Positions 58,101-64,000 of a DNA stretch of 64,000 bases are shown here, piece by piece. The notes under the pieces are model-generated. The model worked only from the letters and a program-made list of their open reading frames with translations, did not search any database and had not been told where the DNA came from. Location: contig MU006096.1 in the NCBI GenBank assembly GCA_010093705.1, positions 987,908 to 1,051,907 of the forward strand, in the 5' to 3' direction. Source of the stretch: Patellaria atrata CBS 101060. Taxonomy: Eukaryota; Ascomycota; Dothideomycetes; Patellariales; Patellariaceae. The position numbers and the translations under genes are program-made. Numbering within the stretch: the stretch's first letter is position 1; each line of letters starts with the position of its first letter.

Positions 58101-59099
58101 ATGTCCTCGTATAGCAATGTCAATGGTTCTCTAACTGTACCTTTACCCATAAGCTCTCCCCTAGTAGCTACCCCACATCCCTCCTTGGCAGCATACCTCC
58201 AAAACAGAAAGCTATCTCCACGGAAAGGTAACCCAAAGCCAAAAGAAACCCCATACCTTACTTCCTCCTCGACTCCAACATCTCCCCGAAATCCATCTCC
58301 TGGTCCTCTACAAAACCACACATCTGCCCTCTCTTCCGACAACGAAAACCCCACCAAACTCACCATGCAAGCAACACAAGCAACATCTCCCCAACCTCCC
58401 TCTCCCACACGCCAATCCCCCTTCGAAAAAGCCCTCACCCTGATAGACACCGCCCACGCCCAAGACCCAACCCCCTACCATCCTCCCCCCTCCCCATCCA
58501 ACCCCAATCCGCCGCCCATCCCCTACGAACTTCACTACGCCAACCGCATGACCGCACACCTTTCCCGCCGCGCTCCCTCCGCCTCCGAGCGCCTCCAACT
58601 CGCAGTTCGCGCGCAGCATTTCCGCCGCTGGGAGGTGCCTAGGTCGGAGTATCCCATGACGCGCACGGGATATCATGCGTGGCGGACGTATTTGAAGAAG
58701 CGGCAGAAGGAGATGGTTGTGCGTGTTTGTGTGGAGGCAGGGTTGGGGGGGGAGGCAGAGGGGGTGGGGAGGTTGGTTGGAAAGGAGGGGTTGGGGGGGG
58801 CTGTGAGACGGGGGGAGGGGAAGGGGGATGAGAAAGGGGGGGTAATTGGGAAGGGAGACGGGGATCAGAGGGAGGAAGAGGAAGAGGAAGAGGAAGTCAG
58901 GATCTTAGAAGACGTGGCGTGTCTTGTTTTCCTGGATGATCAGTTCGAGGAGTTCGAGAGGGGGGTTGAGGAGGAGAAGATGGTGGGCATTTTGAGGAAG
59001 ACGTGGGGAAAGATGACGGCGAGGGGCAGGGAGTTGGCGCTGGAGATTGAGATGAGTGAGAGGTGTAGAGAATTGGCGGGGAAAGCGCTGGCAGGGTGA
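58101..59099 (+). CDS. DUF4202 domain protein
   Basis: Single exon, 332 residues from the Met at 58101 (A at -3). Residues 1-110 are a Ser/Pro-rich disordered leader. The DUF4202 domain starts at SPFEKALTLIDTAHAQDPTP and continues with PYELHYANRMTAHLSRRAPS, LAVRAQHFRRWEVPRSEYPM and TRTGYHAWRTYLKKRQKEM. It closes with ILEDVACLVFLDDQFEEFER and EKMVGILRKTWGKMTARGRE. The paired His/Asp pattern (AQHFRRWE, LDDQFEEF) recalls HD-type metal sites, but no activity is known to me. A Gly/Lys/Glu-rich insertion of about 50 residues with runs of G in the DNA splits the domain near residue 230-280. Bacteria and fungi both carry this family. The next gene is convergent, 115 bp away. Confidence 0.93.
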   Translation: MSSYSNVNGSLTVPLPISSPLVATPHPSLAAYLQNRKLSPRKGNPKPKETPYLTSSSTPTSPRNPSPGPLQNHTSALSSDNENPTKLTMQATQATSPQPPSPTRQSPFEKALTLIDTAHAQDPTPYHPPPSPSNPNPPPIPYELHYANRMTAHLSRRAPSASERLQLAVRAQHFRRWEVPRSEYPMTRTGYHAWRTYLKKRQKEMVVRVCVEAGLGGEAEGVGRLVGKEGLGGAVRRGEGKGDEKGGVIGKGDGDQREEEEEEEEVRILEDVACLVFLDDQFEEFERGVEEEKMVGILRKTWGKMTARGRELALEIEMSERCRELAGKALAG

Positions 59100-59214
59100 G
59101 AAAATTGGTATGGTTTTTATTCAGTTGGTCGGAGTTATTGTACAGGTGTGGAACATGGTGGAGGAGACTCCGATAATGGGTAGAGGAGTTTATCTAGATA
59201 GGGTTCGGATACCC

Positions 59215-59761
59215 TCACGCCCCGCCCTCGCGCTTCGCGTACTCCTCCTCGATCCTCTCTTCGTACTCTCTCTCGGCTGCGAGTTCGGCTTCGGTCTTCG
59301 GAGCCTGTGTGGTGGTACCGATCCGAGACTCTTGGGTGCTGATTTCGGAGACGGGCGCACTGGTTCCCTCCAGGGGAGACTTGACATCTGCAGTTGTTGA
59401 TGAGGGGATTGGGTTTCCCATTGTGATAGTCTTGGGAGCTTTGTAAGACGGTCCGGAACGCGATGTTCTAGAAGTTATTAATAGACGGTATAAGATATAA
59501 GTAGTTATATTCGAGATGGGAAAAGCATGACTCACGGAATCGATAACTTTTTTCTTAAGGACTTAATTATGCTCAGTGTCGTTGCGATTCCTAATGCCTG
59601 ACTTGAGGAAACGAAGTGTTGATCTCGCTGGACAATTGCCTCTAAATATACTGTATTCCTCTATTTCGAACAATAGAATAAGATAACCCACCATCTGCTG
59701 TAAAGTGTATGACATCACCTGTGGGGATCCATTGCATCTGTAACACACACCTCACTTCCAT
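59215..59761 (-). CDS. small conserved-style protein of unknown function
   Basis: I do not recognise the family. Three exons are proposed (59761..59719, 59641..59536, 59467..59215; introns 77 and 68 nt), giving 133 residues, or 125 if the second in-frame Met at 59737 is used. The joined reading runs through TEAIVQRDQHFVSSSQALGI, a mildly hydrophobic helix (ALGIATTLSIIKSL), a basic stretch and SYKAPKTITMGNPIPSS, and ends in a charged helix with EAELAAEREYEERIEEEY. The last exon is the surest part, because its composition is clearly protein-like. The upstream exons rest on phase and good acceptors. One membrane or amphipathic helix followed by a soluble tail is a fair description. Confidence 0.55.
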
Positions 59762-60472
59762 CTGAATTAGTCCACGTAGTAGTTGGGCCACGCAACTCAA
59801 AAGAAATAATTACTATGGAGACTGTCTAAGATATGCAAGAAAGTTGACGGTGGGCGGCGTGCTGAATTGACTGGGTGATACTGATATTAAGCGTCAGATC
59901 AGGGAATTCGAGGAAGATCTCTCGTCTGTGACTGGGGGGAATAAGGTATGATTTAGATCTACTTCGGTATTATCATATATATTCTGGGCGATCGAGAACT
60001 GAGAGTAATAGTTATTCTATCTGCACCTAATATGATATTCGTCTCGAATGACCAAACAAATACTTTTCCACATATTTGCACGCAGACAGACAGCAACATC
60101 ATCTCATCATTCCATACCAGCTAAAAGTCCCGCCCGCAAACAACAGAATCCCGTGAAACCCACCTCTTGATATTCCTGAGCCACGCTATGCTGCCGAAAT
60201 TTGAAACATTACAACGCCGGAATCAAAAAAAGCCGCCTTCGGGAAACGCCAAATTTCCGAGACAAGTCGAGATACTATACAAAAATAAACGTGAGTATGA
60301 GACACCTTGCGGATATCGAAGAGATTAAATGGGGTATATATAATGGTCCAGTTGTCTGGATTATAGGTGAACCGGTTTGTAGTATGGTGCAGAGACCGGT
60401 CTACACATATCAAGTGATGTCGAAACTATAACGAAGGTATCCGAACTCGACATCTTGAAAATCTATTACCTC
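59762..60472. other. intergenic, 5' side of the small gene and 3' side of the regulator gene
   Basis: About 710 bases, AT-rich. No gene-like frame, repeat or RNA is recognised. Confidence 0.45.
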
Positions 60473-63088
60473 TCAGTAACCCCTTATTTGCGGGCTGAAT
60501 ATCGCATTGCTCTGCTGGATCATACTTTCAAGTTGGCCCGTGCCACTTGTCTCGAGGCTCTGTAGAAGCTCGTTCCTCTGCTCCTGATTTAGACCCATCC
60601 CTGGTCTTTCCTGTGTCCAACTTGGGATACCATAGTAGTCGGGGTACATAATGGCACTATTTGCGTTACTTGCGTAATCCATGGGTCCTTGTTGGTTGTA
60701 CGCCGGTATTCCGAATGCTTCCTGTCCTTGGGTGAAAGAAAATTGCGGATTCCATGGGAAAGCTGCTTCTGGTAAAGATGTTGGGAGAGGGTTAAATGTA
60801 GAGTTCGGATCGAAGTTAAAGTTTGGTAACGTGCCATAATGGATTTGAGAAACTGCGTTCGCACTAGACCGGGACGGAGCAGGTACGGGCCTGATATTGG
60901 GTGAGACCTTAGGTTGCAACGGGGACGACGAAAAATTTGTTGGTACAGAGAAATTGCTAGCAGGGCTAGACTGTTGTGGTGGAAGTATGAATCCAAACGG
61001 ACCTGGATTTTGTTCTGGAGGTGTTGCCAAAGACGGTGTATATGCCGAAGCAGGGCTTGTTGTCCTAGATCGATTGGGTCCATCGGAAACACCTGGTGTA
61101 GTGACGGATTGTGAATCCGACGGAGAGCTAGCGGAGAGAAGTACGTCTCCATCTTTATCATAAACCTTCAAACATGCTTCTATCAACTTTTCATACAGAC
61201 CTAAAGCGGAAAGAACACCGGGCCACCTCTCGGAGGCCATATTTATCGAGTCCAGACCTATTCTCAAGAGGCCTTCTACTTCCTCTCGAGGATGCTCACG
61301 ACGAACTTCGGAGTATGAGAGAGACCAGAGTATGGTATTGATAGCCATGAATATTGCTTGAGTGAAGATCCAAGTAAGATCTACTGCTCCGGTCTCCATC
61401 TGATTTCTTTGTGCGTGAAGGTTGAACTTGGAAGCTTCAAAGCATTTCTGAGCAGCCATCAGGGAAGGTTTCGGAACCTGAGGAGACGGCCTAAACATGA
61501 ACACAATCATTGTGTTACATCTCACAGTAAACCTTAATCTCGGTTAGCGGTGTTCTCTCGTAGCTCGTAATCAACTGGACATAATCCTAATCCTTCCATC
61601 TTACTTGGAAATCACAGCGATGCAAGTACGATGACTATATCACTCACCATTTCTTAGTCAGCGGAGAGCCGCTGTCGTTTTCGGGGGTAGCCTCTCGCCA
61701 TGTGGTCAGTTTCTGTTCCATCTGTTTGAACCATGGATCTTGATCGTCTTTGGGTGTCTGTCTTTTCTTTTGATATAGCTTCCTCCGGATTTCTAGTTGA
61801 AGTAACCTCATTTTGTAGAAATGTATGCAAACCCACTTCTTCAAAGTAGGTTGTGCCTCTGGCAGAATACCGTCAGGGGTTATGTATTGATCGTCACACA
61901 TCTCAAACCAGCCCACATCGAAGTGATCCTGATGAGTAGCAAGAATACTCGGTCGGCCTAAACTATGAGATAAGCCAAGCTCCATTACCATCACGCTCCA
62001 GAAGAGTTTTCGTCTCATGTCAACCTCTAGGCAGTTAGCTGGTTTACCACCTCTTCCACGAGTTATGGTCTTCTCCTCATTCATGCCTAGAGCCTGAGTA
62101 AGCCGGACAGCAAGACCGATTATGTAGTAGACTGCGGTCCGAGTGGGAGTAAGTAAGGAATATCCACCGATGAGTACAAAACATTGTAAGGTTCGTAGAT
62201 CCATGGTTCGAACAGCTCCCTCGAAATACTTGAGGGCGGCTAGGTAATACGAGTCGGCCAGTCCAGCATACTGCGTGTCCATCTTCTGAAGGCTGATCGC
62301 AATTACCATGCGAACACAAAAATTCTTATGCGGATTAGTTGAACCATTGTATACATCTTCTACGTCCTGCGTAAAGGTAGGCTCATGAAAGACCGGGTAC
62401 ATGGCATGTACTGCGTTAGTTAGTGCCTGATTTCAGGGTCTTGAGCATCTACCAACCACACACCTTTTACATAGAATAACTGTACCAAAAGATCCGTTAG
62501 GTCCCGATTTGGAAGATCCTCCGCGGCAACATCACTAATGAGGGGATAAACCTTCGAGGTAGGTTTTGCTTCCTCCTGGGCAAAACGCTCCTTGATAAGC
62601 CGAGCCTGAGCGTTCGGTACTATTTCTGTTATACTCTTCGAATCGTTAAACTGTTTCGCTAATTGCATGACAAGTCGAGTAATGGCAATCCCACTCGAAG
62701 GACCTAGGAATTTGGACTCATTGCTATCCTGAGTACGAACGGCAGCGGCACCGCGCATTACGTCTTCTGGATCTGGCTCCTGATCATCTTTTTCCAGATC
62801 AGCGAGTTCTTTCTCCAATCTTCGCACTTTATGCTGAAGGTGTACAACGTAATTACGGGGTATTCTTTGGCCTTTCGTTGGGTCATAGTATTCGCAATGT
62901 GAATTTGTTCTTTCGCAGGGACTACATCTGGGAAGGCCAGGATCGCACCGTGTCTTTCTAGCTCTGCATCGACAGCATGCCGTTAAGGTATGCGCAATTC
63001 TTGGGGAAGACGTGTCTTCGGTGGAATTGGCCAATTCCCTTTTGGCTTCGACTGAGCGACGAGGAGAAGTCTGGGTCATTGTAGCCAT
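60473..63088 (-). CDS. Zn(II)2Cys6 transcription factor, Gal4/Ppr1-like
   Basis: Fungal binuclear-cluster regulator. Three exons (63088..62464, 62410..61648, 61532..60473; introns 53 and 115 nt) give 815 residues. The zinc cluster near residues 38-62 has C-X2-C-X6-C-X6-C-X2-C-X6-C (CCRCRARKTRC, RCSPCERTNSHC). A linker (KGQRIPRNYVVHLQHKV) leads into a dimerisation coiled coil, RRLEKELADLEKD, as in Gal4-type proteins. The fungal-specific regulatory domain follows, with MYPVFHEPTFTQDVEDVYNG, YYIIGLAVRLTQALGMNEE and DMRRKLFWSVMVMELGLSHS. The last 230 residues are Pro/Ser/Gln/Asn rich and probably activate transcription. The target pathway cannot be told; the neighbours give no hint. Joins restore the domain exactly. 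Confidence 0.93.
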
Positions 63089-64000
63089 GGCGTGAGGCTT
63101 GAGACTACCGCGGAATTGAGTAGAGGGGAGTTTGTGACAGAAAGAGTAGAGGATACGTGACTGGACTCGTCGAATTATGCTGGATCAGACTCATATTAAG
63201 CCGCAACTCTTGTCTAGAGAATGTCGTTTTCGCCCAATCTGCGGGGGCGTAGAGAAAGTGTTGCACGGGCGGAGGCACAGGTGAGGCGTGCAACAGCGGA
63301 CCAAAGGGCGGAAGAGGAGGTAGGCAACGTTTACAGCGTGATATAACAGGAGGGACGGCCTTAGAGAATCTTTAGCCTGGTGTTTCGACGTACAAAGGTA
63401 TCTGGTGGAACGATATGGGCGGTCTTCCGAGAACTGTATGGTTCTGTGCTGCTATATTGAACAAAGACTTCGAAGTCAAAGACAAACTCGACGGGGGCTA
63501 CTGATATGGACCTGGACCGCGGGTGGGTGGCGGCTTATAGTTCTAAACGTTAACGCGCCGGTAGGTGGGGGTTGCAGTTAGAAGGTAAGAGGGGAACTTT
63601 TAGGCTCCTTTTTAGGTGCCCAATCGTGCTTTTTTAGGGGCCCTTTAGGGGGGGTATCCTCCTGCGAACGCTGCAGATCTGTTTGATTGTTTGAGGAATC
63701 CTCCCGTCTCGCGTCTGGTGGTTTTGTTGAAACTGCCGTTACCGAGTCGGGTATGAGGCTCGAAACGATTGCGATACTATACTGTATCAATTGAAAGGTA
63801 TGGGAGGAAGTCAGGCCCTTTCTTCAGACGCAAATTCGTCGGGTAGACGCCAGGACATGAACATTATTATATGGCAGCGGCTTGTGGCAGACGCTTGCAG
63901 GTCGAGTGACGCTACTCCTCACCTACTCTCATCATACTCATCAAAATTTTTCAAAATCGGAGTAATATTGATACACAATTTGTGGCTAGAGGGTGCTATG
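63089..64000. other. promoter side of the regulator gene, window end
   Basis: About 910 bases upstream of the Zn2Cys6 gene up to the window edge. Long leaders with regulatory frames are common for such regulators, but no clear one is seen. No other gene is recognised. Confidence 0.45.

Overview
The window is nuclear DNA from a filamentous ascomycete (Pezizomycotina). The fit is best with Leotiomycetes/Helotiales, but that finer placement is inference from protein style only. The signs are dense genes on both strands, many spliceosomal introns of about 47-80 nt with GT...AG ends and CTAAC/CTGAC-like branch sites, and proteins typical of moulds: a PQ-loop protein with a long tail, Atp25, a cyanamide hydratase, a Zn2Cys6 regulator and a NACHT/ankyrin receptor. 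I recognise 22 protein genes as probably intact, one small gene of unknown function and two clear pseudogenes. Splice junctions were worked out by reading the sequence and checking that the frame closes.

Layout. 0-7.3 kb: thioredoxin-like protein, cytosolic prolyl-tRNA synthetase, CCT1 chaperonin subunit (divergent from the synthetase), a PMP3/Sna-type membrane protein with a PPxY motif, and a U1A/U2B''-type RNA-binding protein with a 7-nt microexon. 7.7-22 kb: MFS anion permease, TYW1, PQ-loop transporter, ATP25, NMD3 and an HD-domain cyanamide hydratase. 22.5-26.8 kb: one large intronless Ca2+-ATPase of the PMC1 type. 26.8-31.9 kb: about 5 kb in which I find no gene. 31.9-32.8 kb: TIM23.

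33.8-50.3 kb looks like an accessory stretch. It holds a 1513-residue NACHT receptor with about 15 near-identical 28-30 residue repeats followed by ankyrin repeats, a decayed aminoglycoside-phosphotransferase-like gene and a decayed F-box gene. Only two core genes, TYW2 and the PP2A catalytic subunit, lie among them. 50.4-63.1 kb returns to ordinary genes: a large disordered protein, a head-to-head pair of respiratory-chain genes (ATP17 and NDUFS4), a DUF4202 protein, a small unknown protein and a Gal4-type transcription factor.

Working together. TYW1 and TYW2 act in consecutive steps of wybutosine synthesis on tRNA-Phe, although they lie 26 kb apart. ATP25, ATP17, NDUFS4 and TIM23 all serve mitochondrial energy production or import. 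Prolyl-tRNA synthetase, NMD3 and the wybutosine enzymes serve translation. The NACHT receptor is the most interesting element: its architecture matches the fungal NLR-like proteins implicated in non-self recognition, and its repeat array looks recently amplified.
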